Source: Chromera velia (Eukaryota > Sar > Chromeraceae). From it: DNA of 61,620 nucleotides. Below the pieces are notes generated by a model. It did not search any database and was not told the origin of the DNA. It was given only the letters and a program-made list of their open reading frames with translations. The stretch lies in the NCBI GenBank assembly GCA_018398765.1, contig JAHBMJ010005619.1:7501-69120 (forward strand). Direction: 5' to 3'. The position numbers and the translations under genes are program-made. Positions 45,562 to 56,427 of this stretch are shown piece by piece (position 1 is the stretch's first letter; the number at the start of each line of letters is the position of its first letter).

Positions 45562-46261
45562 CCCTTTAAGTTTGTTTGTTTGAAACATAAGTTAACACAA
45601 GTGACGGGTATATTAATAACTATACTAACGTTTTTTTAAAAAAAAATTCAAAAAATTCTAACTACATAGTCTACATCTAAGAATTGCAAACCTTTTTTTG
45701 TTTTTGAGTTGAAGGCAATCAATTGCAAAGCTAATTACAAACTCTGAATCTAGCTAGTGCAAAGTTCACTGCAAACTCTAATGACTTTCTTTGCATGGGA
45801 CTTCTTTCTTACAACTTCAATATTAAACGTCGAATCAATGTAGACTTGAATGTACTTCAAGTTGAATGCAGTTCTTTTCGCATTCTTTTGGCTCTTTCCA
45901 GTCTCAATGCACCGTTTCTCCTTTTCTCCCCTCCCCCTCTTTCTTCCGCTCTTGTTTGAAGTTGTTTCCATGCAGTCGTTCTTCCATATGTTTTCTCTTT
46001 GTGGATCGATGTATCGATCCAGGCACACGGACAATCAAAAGGGCTGACGGGCCGGCTGGCAAAGACCCCCCCTTCCGGTGAGTCAACAGGGAGACCACAA
46101 ATCTTCCTTCCGCCTCTCCATTTATGGACTCTCTCTCTCTGTCCACTCAGCAACACTCCCAGAAAGGAAAACAAGACGAATTACGTATGCATGCGTGCAT
46201 CACACAAGGCCCCTCCCTGGGCCCCTCCATCCCCTCCTCCCTCTGTCCTCAGTAGAGTTTT
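45562..46261. other. 3' flank of the 603-codon gene
   Basis: AT-rich then mixed. It may contain the 3' untranslated region of the minus-strand gene. No other feature supported. Confidence 0.35.
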
Positions 46262-48073
46262 TCAAGGGAAGAGGGAAGAGTTCGGGGAATCCTCTGACGT
46301 CTTGCGCTGTGCGCTGTCTGCACAGGCTGCAAAGCTTGCTGATAGAGGGACCGAGGGAGGAGAGGTCTCTGCCTGCAAACCAGAAGGGGGTCCTAGTGGC
46401 TGCTTGTGGGAGCTTGCTGGTGACTGGGAGAAGGCGGCTGCGGGGCGGGCCCTCGAAGAGGCTGAGGCGGAGGCAGGAGTCGCGACTGCTGCCCCATTAT
46501 TGGAAGACGGAGAGGTCACTGCCTCACCGGGTCGGTAGGCAATGGGAAGACGGTGTTTGGGGAAATTGTCGAAGTATCCCAAACGGATCAGATGGAACCT
46601 CTCGATTTGTTCTCTTTTCCTATCGAAGAAAGACTTTTTCTGCGCCTTCAAAGTCGCAGGGCTCATTCTGTCTTTCTCTTCCAGAAATTTCTTTCGATCC
46701 TTGTCCCATTTCAACTGGTCTCTGTAAAGCTGTCGGATCAGCTGTTTGCAGAGGGGCCACGTGTGCTCCTCAGGGAAGAAATCCTCCCCTGCTAGAGAGG
46801 AACGAGGGGCTACGTTGGGGGGGGGCTGATACTCTGGTTTGCCTGTTCCCTCAAACTCCTTCATGTTTCTCTTCCACTCCTTCTGCGAGGGGTCATCAGG
46901 GTCCCCAAACTCTCTGTAGAGACTTGAGGGGTCGGGGTCGTGGTAGGACGTCTCGAAGCCCGATGTTTCCATGTTTGCCTTCTGGATGCGGAAATTCATC
47001 TCATTGAAGATCTGTACCTCATGAAGCCTTTTCTTGGTCCTGATCAACGCATCATACTCAGCTTTTGAGATCGTCACCTTCCTGGCTAGCAGGCGGGAAA
47101 GCGAGCCTGCCTGGGCAGTGGAACGGGAAGCAGTGGGAGAAGCTAACCGATTGGAAGCTGAAGGGGCGCGCGAACGCACGGATACGGGGGTGGGTCCATG
47201 TGAGGGAACTTCTGGCGGCGGCGGCGGCGGGGCTGGGGGAACAGGCAGGCGAGGGGTCTCATTCGTTGTCATTGCAGCCGCTGCAGCAGCAGCTGCTGCT
47301 GCTGCTTGGGGAGGAGGGCGGGACGGAACTGTGGAAGGGGCGTCAGGGTCGGTGGGGTCGTTTCCAACAATAGGCGGAAGATCTTGCTGCTGTTGACCCT
47401 GAAGAGCCAGCAACACAGATTTTATCTCATCACGCTCCATCTCTGCCCCTACTGCTTTTGCTCTCTCCTCCGAGAGCTTCTTCTCAAGGATTGTATTTTT
47501 CCTTTTCTCATCAGTAAGTAAATCCTCCATCTCTTTCATGGCTCTCTTCAGCTCGTCCATTCCGACCTCAAGCGTGATTCCGTCTTCCAGCGAGATGCCT
47601 GCAGATTGGCAGCGCTGCAAAAGACTGCTTGGATTCCCCACACTGCCATTTAGATGCGTAGAAGGAGAGGCATCCATCGTTGCCCCCCCTGTTGCTTGAT
47701 ACGAAGCGGCTGCAGCGTAGGAGGAGTTGCGGGCGTCATACGCTCTGGCAGCAGGGGACATAACGTTTACTTCTGCCTCTCGGGTGTTGGACGGTGAGAG
47801 AGTGTGGCCAAGTTGGACTTTCTCCTTAATGTCCTGATACGTGTGCACAATGTCCAAGACCGATTCAACGAAACCGCTTTTAAGGAAAGAGAGGTCAGTG
47901 ACTCCGGACTCTGAGTTGGAGTTGCTGTTCGAGAGTCCTTCATCATTCAAACCTTTCAAAACGTCTTCAGCACTCAGAATATCTCCCAGCGCGACAACTT
48001 GACCCGGCACACTGTCTGTGGAGCCGCGGGCTGCTCCGTCAGTTTTGTTCGGGGTCTCTGAATTCTTCGGCAT
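46262..48073 (-). CDS. Hypothetical protein, 603 aa, intronless
   Basis: I do not recognise the family. An open frame of 603 codons runs from ATG at 48073 (context acaccATGccg) to TGA at 46262 with no defect, which sets it apart from the decayed frames around it. The N-terminal 110 residues are acidic and Ser/Asn-rich. A coiled coil follows at about 170-225 (MDELKRAMKEMEDLL, ILEKKLSEERAK), then a poly-Ala/Pro linker. The compact conserved-looking part follows (TISKAEYDALIRTKKRLHEV, EEHTWPLCKQLIRQLYRDQ, RKREQIERFHLIRLGYFDNF). The C-terminal tail is Ala/Ser/Pro-rich and disordered. No membrane segment or signal peptide is visible. A cytoskeletal or scaffold role is only a guess from the coiled coil. 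Confidence 0.75.
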   Translation of the reverse strand: MPKNSETPNKTDGAARGSTDSVPGQVVALGDILSAEDVLKGLNDEGLSNSNSNSESGVTDLSFLKSGFVESVLDIVHTYQDIKEKVQLGHTLSPSNTREAEVNVMSPAARAYDARNSSYAAAASYQATGGATMDASPSTHLNGSVGNPSSLLQRCQSAGISLEDGITLEVGMDELKRAMKEMEDLLTDEKRKNTILEKKLSEERAKAVGAEMERDEIKSVLLALQGQQQQDLPPIVGNDPTDPDAPSTVPSRPPPQAAAAAAAAAAAMTTNETPRLPVPPAPPPPPPEVPSHGPTPVSVRSRAPSASNRLASPTASRSTAQAGSLSRLLARKVTISKAEYDALIRTKKRLHEVQIFNEMNFRIQKANMETSGFETSYHDPDPSSLYREFGDPDDPSQKEWKRNMKEFEGTGKPEYQPPPNVAPRSSLAGEDFFPEEHTWPLCKQLIRQLYRDQLKWDKDRKKFLEEKDRMSPATLKAQKKSFFDRKREQIERFHLIRLGYFDNFPKHRLPIAYRPGEAVTSPSSNNGAAVATPASASASSRARPAAAFSQSPASSHKQPLGPPSGLQAETSPPSVPLSASFAACADSAQRKTSEDSPNSSLFP

Positions 48074-48423
48074 GGTGTCTCAAACTTTCAAAGGAGACTG
48101 CATGCGAGAAAGCTGAAACAACACTTCTCTCAAAAGAAACCAGACTGCCAAAGTGCACAGTCGACCCTACGGGCAGTGGCCTTTTCTGAGCACTGATGTT
48201 TTTGGTGGGCAAGAATGTGCAGAAAAAGAGTCGGTCAAGGCTACCTTGATCATGAAGCACATCCGACTTTTCATGAAGACGGTGGGAATGGGATATGATG
48301 GGACATGGTGGGACTCATTGATTTGCCCGTGCTGTAAATTTCGGCCGCGCGCGTGCTGCCACTATATGCTGCCATGCACTGCATGAGGGGCGCGATCCGA
48401 GGGTCGGACCCGTGCCGCGCCGT
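48074..48423. promoter_or_regulatory. Upstream region of the 603-codon gene
   Basis: Should contain the promoter. It has several TGCATG-like sites (ctgcatgcgag, catgcactgcatgag), as in the region between the genes at 13-14 kb. No TATA-like element is clear. Confidence 0.3.
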
Positions 48424-48527
48424 GGCCCCGGCAAGCCGTAGGGTGGCCGATGCGCGCAGGAAAGGCTAAGCTGTGTTTTAGCTCTTTCTTAAGCGTCACC
48501 GTCCAAAAGGGATCCTAGACGGCTCTC
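48424..48527 (+). repeat. About 104-bp direct repeat, copy 1
   Basis: Contains tagggtggccgatgcgcgca and aaggctaagctgtgttttag. Copy 2 is at 49043-49146. Confidence 0.8.
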
Positions 48528-49042
48528 ACTGGACCGTCCATGGAGATGTCCCCATTGCTCTGAGTTCCCCCCCGTCAACCCCGTGCCAACCAAGACGGAA
48601 TAGTCCTTCCCTAGTTGCGTGAGTTTACTACCCGAGTAGTCAGCCCGAGTCGCTGCCTAACATTGCTGCTAATGCTTTCGATTGGAGAAAACAGAGTACA
48701 CAAAGAAAAAAATGCGGTAAGTAGGTGGGTGTCTGTTCACTTTTACTGACTGTTTCACAGACGGTCTTTCAAATTCTCTTCTTTCACTGCTCTTGCTATT
48801 GCGTTTGTTGGAATATATATGAAGGTATCTTTCTTACTGAAATATTGTTTGGTAGCGGTAAGTAGTGGCGACATACGGCAACAACGCTCAAACGCTCGGC
48901 TAAAGGCTCTGCAAGCGCCGCCACGCCTTCCATTTAAGCTTTTATCGTCGCTTTATGTCATTCATATATGAGCCTTTTTAGAGGAAGGCCCGCTAGATGT
49001 ATAGATGTATAGGATCACGTCTTGCCACGTCTTGCCGAAGGG
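48528..49042. other. Gene-free interval between the direct repeats
   Basis: No feature I can support. The repeat pair has neither LTR-like ends nor a visible target duplication. Confidence 0.3.
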
Positions 49043-49146
49043 TTGGCCCCAACAAGCCATAGGGTGGCCGATACGCACAGGAAAGGCTAAGCTGTGTTTT
49101 AGCTCTTTTTTAAGCGTCATCGTCCAAAACGGATCCTAGACGGCTC
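49043..49146 (+). repeat. About 104-bp direct repeat, copy 2
   Basis: Relative to copy 1 nearly all differences are G-to-A or C-to-T in this copy (for example gatgcgcgca to gatacgcaca), with one transversion. Confidence 0.8.
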
Positions 49147-49429
49147 CCTGTCTAAAAAGCGGGCCCAATCTGATAGGAAAGCAAGCAAGCTGGCTGAAAA
49201 TATGTATATATTAGAAAAGCGGATGCTTGGTGACTAGAGTATCTGGTAGGGAAATGAATAATAAAATATAGAAAACAGTACACTGATGATCGAATAATCT
49301 GCAGAAAGAACAGTACATAGGGGCACGAGTCAGAGCAAATGTGCGCATGGGCACGAGTCAAAGAGGATGTGTGTAAGAGCATAAGTCAGAGAGAATGTGC
49401 GCAGAGGCACGAGTCAGAGCGAATATGTA

Positions 49430-50112
49430 AGGAGAGAAGTCTGCTCATCCATCGGCTACTTGTCTAGAGAGAATTCTTTACATTCCTTTGCAATGACTGA
49501 ACGAGTAATATGCAAAGAGAGGAATCTCTGCCATCCTCTGCTTGCAACGACTGAACGAAAACGCAAAGAGACTTAGCAGAATCTCTGCCTTGCTGCTGCA
49601 ACGACTGAATGAACATGAAGAGAGAATTCTATATATTCTTTTTGTAACGACCGAACGAGTGTGCAGAGTGTTATAGGTATTATTACAAACGGATAACGAG
49701 GTTCATAAACTTAAGACAGAGAAATCTGCCAGTTCAGTCTTGATCTGTTCACTTCATACATTGAAAACTCACACAACAATCTGGCTGTGACGTCATCAAA
49801 CAATACTGCTATATAACAGCATGCAGCCTTTCCAATTTTAGTGACAGCTAGGCATAAGGTAGTCCCATGACTGGGTCTTAAGGCCGGGCCGCGCGCACTA
49901 TGTGCTATCCATGAAAAGTACGTCCGCGCCGCCACTACTTTATACAAGTGCTACACAGAGAGAGGAATCTCTGTCATCCTCCGCTTATAACAACTGAACG
50001 AAAATGCAGGGAGATACAGTAGAATCTTTGTCTTCTTGCTACAACAACCAAATCAATAGTAGAAAAAACTCTTTGCATTCTTTTTGTAATGATCGAATGA
50101 ATGTGCAGAGAG
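49430..50112 (+). repeat. Satellite array, left part
   Basis: Diverged tandem units of roughly 45-55 bp of the form GAATCTCTGCC...TTGCAACGACTGAACGAA...GCAAAGAGA, apparently grouped in threes. It stops at the LTR element boundary and resumes at 53539. Confidence 0.75.
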
Positions 50113-50459
50113 TATAAGGGGCGTACTATGAGGGTTTATAACTTGCACTGCCTTCTAGAGCTAAAGACAATCCTTACAATAACGTCCAGAGAGCTCTCAC
50201 TGTTGGAGGGAGAAGTCCATCGGTAAGTCTGACAGTCTAACCTCATACGATGACTCTTTGAATCAGGCCCACTCTTATGCTTGATCTATTAATTGCATCA
50301 CTGCGCATGCATGCTCGTCTATCGATCAGTCAGTCTACGCGTACGCCCATGAGCCATTCCGTTCCCACGCAGGCCGAGGCTGCCGAGCTAAGCAATGCTA
50401 ATTCTAGTTAAGTCACCTTAAGTGCCCTACAAACCCAGACTTCTGGCAATCACCTCACA
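50113..50459 (-). repeat. LTR, left copy
   Basis: Begins tataaggggcgtactatgag and ends caatcacctcaca on the plus strand; as a minus-strand LTR it starts TGTGAGG. Confidence 0.82.
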
Positions 50460-53191
50460 CATTCCTGCCCACCAGACCAACGTCCACGCTTGGTTCAAAT
50501 GCAAGCATGCACCTCATATATACTCGCTCACAGGGCGGGTAGTTGGGAAAATCTATACAACAAACAATTTCAGACACTCTGACTTGTAACTCTTGCCTGA
50601 GAGTCTCGGAGAGTCTCCCTGTGCAGTCTCTGAAATATGTACAAGCGAGATCAAAGATCAATTGATTAAGTGTTTGCATGCAATGCATCGCGAACTTCAA
50701 GTCCAAACACTCATACGTGTGACTTGTCTCAGGGGATTCATATAATTTCTAGCTGGACCAATATGATTGGATGCACTCTGTTTCTCTCCCTCTTGTTTTA
50801 GACTCTTCCCATCAAGGGTCACTGGATGAATGTATTAGGTGCATTATCTATGCGATTGAAGAATAAGACTCGAGTCTCCCTGGTTCTATGGATCGCGATC
50901 TTTCCCTTCCTGTAAATAGATACCGAGTAAGTATCACACCATGCAGCCTGTCATAAATCTAGAAGGCACACACAATGCGGCCACTACTGTGTACACCCTG
51001 GGTACTCCCCCCATGCAGCGCACACACACTTGGTGAGAGCATAAAGAAGCTCAACTCTGCGTACTCAGAAGACTCGAGACTTTGAAACTCCATAGCCGAC
51101 TACCTGCTGACTGAGTAAGGCAATCAACTCAGAGGTCAACAAGAACACACTTTCCAGCCAAACCAAAAGCAGAGAGCAATTCAACTTGAAGGCACACACA
51201 TTCAGAATAAAAGTAAACTGGGGTGCTGCGCTGGCTTGCATATGGATATCATTCGCAGGGTTTGACTCCCTGACACGAATGACCGAAGCGCCTTCCGCCC
51301 GCCGGCCTACAACACACACAATGTGCGCTGCACGCTCACCCCCAATGCTCCTCACAGCGGCTTCCCGCGATGTGTCAAAACTATCTGAATGATCCTAGTG
51401 TTTTTGGCCACCCTGTGATCACCTCTTCCTTCTCTACTTCATACAGCGACCACTTGTCTCTATACAGAGACAGCCCAACCTCACTGTAGAATCTGTGCCC
51501 CAAACTGCACACCAGATTCAAAAACATGAACGCTCGGGCGACTCCCTCGATTGAAATCGAGGCGACTCAACCAGAGCATAAGTCGACGTGACCGAAATGT
51601 ATTACACGCATGCTACTTCAATTGATGTGCAGTCTTCTTCTACAGCAAGTGCATGAATACATCCGATCTCACTCGGGCTTCGACCGTCTCGCTGCATCAA
51701 GACACCCCATGCTTCGATCACAGTTTCTCATTCAGACAGCTCGATCGATTCTTCTCTGACATGTGCCTCTTTTATTAGAATGTTTAGCATGCTCTCTTCT
51801 CTTCTCAGGAATTAAAGAAAAACTAAAATCCACAGATCGACACACCCAACTTCCTGGCCAAACCAAGCTCTCCATCTGGCATGAATGGCAATCGCCCGCT
51901 GCAATTCGAAGACATGCAGCTCACCGCAGCTTGCCCAACTGCGGGGGCAAAGAACTGTACACCCTCTTGAGCAGTCCGACCCAACAGCCGAACACAGTGC
52001 GTGCTACTCTCGAAAACTCTTTAACCAAACATTGGAGATCTGATGTGCCAACCTCTCACTCTTCTTTTCCCTTTTCTCCGTCTCCTTGTTTTTCAGGGTA
52101 TCTGTTTCTCTTTGCTTTGAGTCTTGGAAGTCTATCTCCCCTTCCCTCTTTCTTTTTTCTACATTATCCTCCCACACCCAGATGAACAGAGGGAAAGGTC
52201 AGAGAACAGATGAAAATAAAACACATTCACCCTCACGATATCACCTTGCCTCCTGTCTCTCTCCCCTTCTTTCAATTTTTCTTTCATTTTCTTCTCTCCC
52301 GAACTATCTTCAACCCCCATTCATCTTTCACAAATAGAGAAAGAAAACAGTCATAGAGATTCAGAGAGATATACAAATGAGAGACGATAGACAAATACAC
52401 TGGCCACCACCAACCATTATCATGAGTCTCACCCCATATACACCACCTCCATCTCCCCTCCAAACAAATTCCTCCAAACACAACAAAAACAGAAAAGTTC
52501 TAACAAGCTTCCAAACCTCCAAAAATCTATCTACAAGAACAGCTCCTATGTCGTATGCTTCCGTGTGATGCAACCACCGTGTCTCTATGGCACTTCTGCG
52601 CAGTTAGAAGGCGGCTTGAGACTCCCGGTGATGTCCAATAAATCAGACTGAGCACGAAAGAACCTTTCTCTCAACCAAAAGGTCGCTGCACCTTGATAAA
52701 GCTCCTCTGTTTCAATGTGCACAAGAAAAACACTCCTACACAGCGGCCAAGAGATCCTGCTTCTCTCCTTGAGGCACTTTCTCCATGGACAACAGCGTCT
52801 CTGCTTGATGACGTTATCAGGGGTCAAAGTCAGTCTCCTCAATCTTCTCCCTCACTTCTCCCTGCTTCAAGCTCCAAGTTCTCCTTCACTCCTTCCAGCA
52901 AGGTTCCATGAATACTGCTCTCCCACCACAAGCGGCAGAAAGCAGAAACACTTCTCAAACCTCTTCAGCTCCTCATCTTCCCTCACAATGCCACAAAATT
53001 TATGACAGAATGAAACAATACAACGGAGCTGAAAACTGTCTAAATTGATCAATCCTACGGCTGTCACTGCACAGTGTACTACTTATTTCATTGAGTGGAC
53101 AGCCCATGTCTTTACTGAAAGCTCTAATAGATCTTAACAAGCTCCATCACACTGTCTGCCCCTGTGTAACCAAAAGCTCTGCTAAACCATA
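50460..53191. other. Internal region of the coding-poor LTR element
   Basis: No long protein-like frame on either strand. The part near 52040-52330 is pyrimidine-rich. Captured host sequence is possible but not shown. Confidence 0.4.
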
Positions 53192-53538
53192 TATAAGGGG
53201 CGTACTATGAGGGCTCATAACTTGCACTGCCTTCTAGAGCTAAAGACAATCCTTACAATAATATCTAGAGAGCTCTCACTGTTGGAGGGAGAAGTCCATC
53301 AGTAAGTCTGACAGTCTAACCTCATACGATGACTCTTTGAATCAGGCCCACTCTTATGCTTAATCTATTAATTGCATCACTGCGCATGCATGCTCGTCTA
53401 TCGATCAGTCAGTCTACGTGCGCGCCCGCGAGCCATTCCGTTCTCATATAGGCCGAAGCCACCGAGCTAAGCGATGCTAATTCTAGTTAAGTCACCTTAA
53501 GTGCCCCATAAACCCAGACTCCTGGCAATCACCTCACA
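53192..53538 (-). repeat. LTR, right copy
   Basis: Same length and ends as the left copy. It is followed directly by the GAGAG duplication and the resumed satellite. Confidence 0.82.
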
Positions 53539-54600
53539 GAGAGGAGGAATCGATCTCTGCCACCATATACCGGCTTACAACGAATGAACGAATACGCAGA
53601 TAGAATTCTGTGCATTTCTTTTGTGACAACTGAATAAACGTGCAGAGAGAAGAATCTCTGTCCTGCTCTTGGTCGTGTTTTGCTTGTAACGACTGAACGA
53701 ATGCGCAAGAACACTCAACGGAATCTCTGTCTTGCTGCTGCGATGACCAAACGAACACGGAGAAAGAATTCTTTACATTCCTTTTATAACGACCAAAGGA
53801 GTGTGCAGAGACTCTGAGAGGAATCTCTCTTATCCTGCTTGAACGGACATGCAGGGAGATTCAGCAGAATCTCTGCCTTGCTGCTGCAACGACCGAACAA
53901 ACATTCAGAGAGAACCTTTGCATTCCTTTTGCAACTAATAGTATCGAAGGAGTATGCAAAAAGAGGAATCTCTATCATCTTCTGCTTGCAACGATTGAAC
54001 GAACAGGCAGGAACATCGGCGGAATCTATGCTTTATTGCTGTAACGAGCTGCTGCAACGACCGAACGAACACAGAGAGAGGAATCTCTGTTATCCTTTGC
54101 TTGCAACGACTAAACAAACATGAAGAGAGAATTCTTTGCATTCCTTTTGCAATGACCAAACAAATGCGTAGAGAGAGGAATCTCTGTCGTCCTCTGCTTG
54201 TAACGATTGAATGAACATGCAAAGAGACTCAGCGGAATCTCTGTCTTGCTGCAAACGAACATGAAGAGAGAATTCTTTATATTCCTTTTACAACGACCAA
54301 ACGATTTGTAGAGAGAGGAATCTCTATCGTCCACCGCTTGCAACGACTGAACGAACATACTAGGAGACTTAGCGGAATCTTTGCCTTGCTGCTGTAATGA
54401 CCGAACGAAATCGAATGAACATGAAGAGAGAATTCTTTACATTCCTTTTGTAACGACCGAACGAGTGTGCAGAGAGGGGAACCTGTGTCATTCTCTGCTT
54501 GCGATGACTGAACTGAAACGTAAAGAGACTCAGCCACGACTGAACGAACGTACGGAGAGGGAATCCTTCATCTTTTTACTGAGATCATCAACGATCAAAT
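53539..54600 (+). repeat. Satellite array, right part
   Basis: Same units as at 49430-50112. Three sub-types alternate: AATCTCTGTCATCC-TGCTTGCAACGA, AATCTCTGCCTTGCTGCTGCAACGA, and GAGAATTCTTTACATTCC-TTTTGTAACGA. Apparent short frames are repeat artefacts. Confidence 0.75.
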
Positions 54601-54639
54601 GTCATTGAATACGTAGAGACAGGACTTATCTTCGCCTTG

Positions 54640-55245
54640 CTGCTGCCACCGGGTCTGGAAATGAATGCAGTGAGGGATTTTTGCCCTCTCCTATCTATAA
54701 GAGGGAATGACTATAGAGAGAAGGATCTGACAGGTGCACTTCTCTGTCTGTAAGGCAGAATAAATGTGAAAATAAGTATAGAGGGGGATTTTTGCCCTGT
54801 CCTATCTGCAAAAGGAATGAATGCAGGGAGAAGGATCTGTGTCCTTTGGTGTCTGCAAGAAGGAAGGAATGCATAGAAGGAGCTCTGCTCTGGCTGTCTG
54901 CAAGGCGGGATGAATCTGAAAATCAATGCAGAGAGCGATATCTGCACTATCTATTCGCAAAAACTTCAAGCAAAGAATACAGAGAGAGGGATCTGTGCGC
55001 TTCTCTCTGGGAGGCGGAATGAATCTGAGAATGAATGCAGAGAGCGATCTCTACGCTATCCAATCTGCAAGAAGCAAAGAATGTAGAGAGGGGCATCTAT
55101 GCGCTTCTGTCTGGGAGGCAGAATGAATTTGAAAATAAATGCAGAGAGGGATCTCTGTCCTATCCTATCTACAAGAAGGAATGACTACAGAGAGAGGGAT
55201 TTGTGCGCTTTAGAATCTCTCTGGGAGTCGGAATGAATCTGAAAA
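54640..55245 (+). repeat. Second satellite type
   Basis: Tandem units of the form GAGAGGGATCTCTGTCCTATCC...TCTGCAAG...GGAATGAATCTGAAAATGAATGCA follow the first array directly and look distantly related to it. Confidence 0.7.
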
Positions 55246-55265
55246 TGGATACACCCAGGTCCTAA

Positions 55266-55409
55266 GGTGATTTTGAATATGTTCAGAATCAACAAAATTT
55301 GTTCAGACCCGCGCATGCAAAAATGAACGATGGTCAAATACAATAAAAAAATGTTTAGATACAAAAAAAAACATGTGCAGATATGCATTTGAACATGTTC
55401 AAAATCACC
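55266..55409. mobile_element. Short fold-back repeat, 20-bp inverted arms
   Basis: ggtgattttgaatatgttca at the left pairs with the inverted tgaacatgttcaaaatcacc at the right (19 of 20). The middle is AT-rich. No target duplication is clear, so calling it a MITE is tentative. Confidence 0.5.
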
Positions 55410-55690
55410 ATACTTTTGATTCTGGACTGGTCAGACACACAGACCTGTTCAGATCCCACCACCAGGTTCTGCACTCATTTCAACCATGTTAACCGTATAC
55501 GTCCCCTCAAGTGGTTAACTTCGATCGATCAGTTTGCTTCAGTTAATTGCGCAACAGCTATAATCTTGGTCGATCGATATGGAGGCAGTTACTATAATTT
55601 TTTGCCAGAAGCTCCTCGCTTCTTTCGAGTTCTCAAAATGCTTAGGGCAGTCATTCGAAGGACTGGTCGAGAGTCAGGTGTTTATTCTCC

Positions 55691-56212
55691 TTGACACAGA
55701 TGAATGGAAGACCATTTTGCCACTTGAAAGTAATTTTTGATTTTACGAGAACCGTTGGGGCAACCCTTAGGCAGGAGGCGACGACGTTTTTTGCGGCTGA
55801 TACTGCGTATTACGCTTCTCATATTATGGCTGCTCACAACGCGGTTGAGAAAATGCTCTCCCAGATAATCAATCAAGAAACATCCGCAGCTCTCAATTTG
55901 AAAGGCTCCAGTGCTTCACGAGATCTTGTTCCTCCTCCTGCAAACGTTCTGTATCAACTCTCTGACTTGCTGTATGAAGAAGAGTTTTTGGAGGCCAAAC
56001 CTTGAGATCGATTTAACGCTAAAGATAAGGCTGCCCTTTCCATATATTATCGAGATACAGCATCTCGACAGGGACGCTGGGACCTTGTGCCACACGGGAT
56101 TTTCTGGAGAGATCTCAACAAAAGCCTTTTAGATTCGGGCTTTTATTCCGGTCAGTCTCCAGCCGCGTCTCTGATGCAGTCTCCCGCGATCTCTTTGCCG
56201 ATGATCCCTTAG
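55691..56212 (+). pseudogene. Decayed coding frame of unknown function
   Basis: I do not recognise it. The frame is protein-like over about 170 codons (TAYYASHIMAAHNAVEKML, PPANVLYQLSDLLYEEEF, then after one TGA at 56003, RFNAKDKAALSIYYRDTASR and DLVPHGIFWRDLNKSLL) and ends at TAG near 56210. The single internal TGA fits an Arg or Trp codon. A possible donor (GTCAGT) near 56150 and an acceptor before 56428 could link it to the next frame, but the phases do not match. So either they are separate or the join is elsewhere. Confidence 0.5.
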
Positions 56213-56224
56213 GGGGAGGCAGTC

Positions 56225-56264
<40 letters not shown>

Positions 56265-56269
56265 CTCTT

Positions 56270-56301
<32 letters not shown>

Positions 56302-56363
56302 TCTTTCACTCCTTCACTCTCTCACTCACTCATTCACTCATACACATGGAGTTATGGAATTGA

Positions 56364-56402
<39 letters not shown>

Positions 56403-56415
56403 TCTCTCTCTTTCT
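56225..56415 (+). repeat. (CT)n microsatellite
   Basis: Two long CT runs split by a CACTC-rich spacer. The second ends in a 3' splice-like tctgcttgtgtgcag. Confidence 0.85.
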
Positions 56416-56427
56416 GCTTGTGTGCAG

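Larger units (their letters stand above)
50113..53538 (-). mobile_element. Coding-poor LTR retrotransposon in the satellite
   Basis: Two direct LTRs of 347 bp each (50113-50459 and 53192-53538) have no indel between them and about 23 differences by my count, all transitions. GAGAG flanks both ends (50108-50112, 53539-53543), a 5-bp target duplication. On the minus strand a TGG-starting stretch (tggtttagcagagc) lies two bases inside the right LTR, as expected for a tRNA primer site, so the element probably reads right to left. The 2.7-kb interior has no recognisable gag or pol frame, so this is a non-autonomous (LARD/TRIM-like) element. Confidence 0.8.

Noticed and set aside
51763-52185. A 140-codon frame inside the coding-poor LTR element
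   Set aside because: No gag or pol motif, and the second half is pyrimidine-driven low complexity.
53529-55126. Many short frames in the satellite arrays
   Set aside because: The same peptide recurs in different frames, following the tandem units.
49430-55245. CRISPR-like array
   Set aside because: Units are diverged and contiguous, with no constant repeat and unique spacer pattern.
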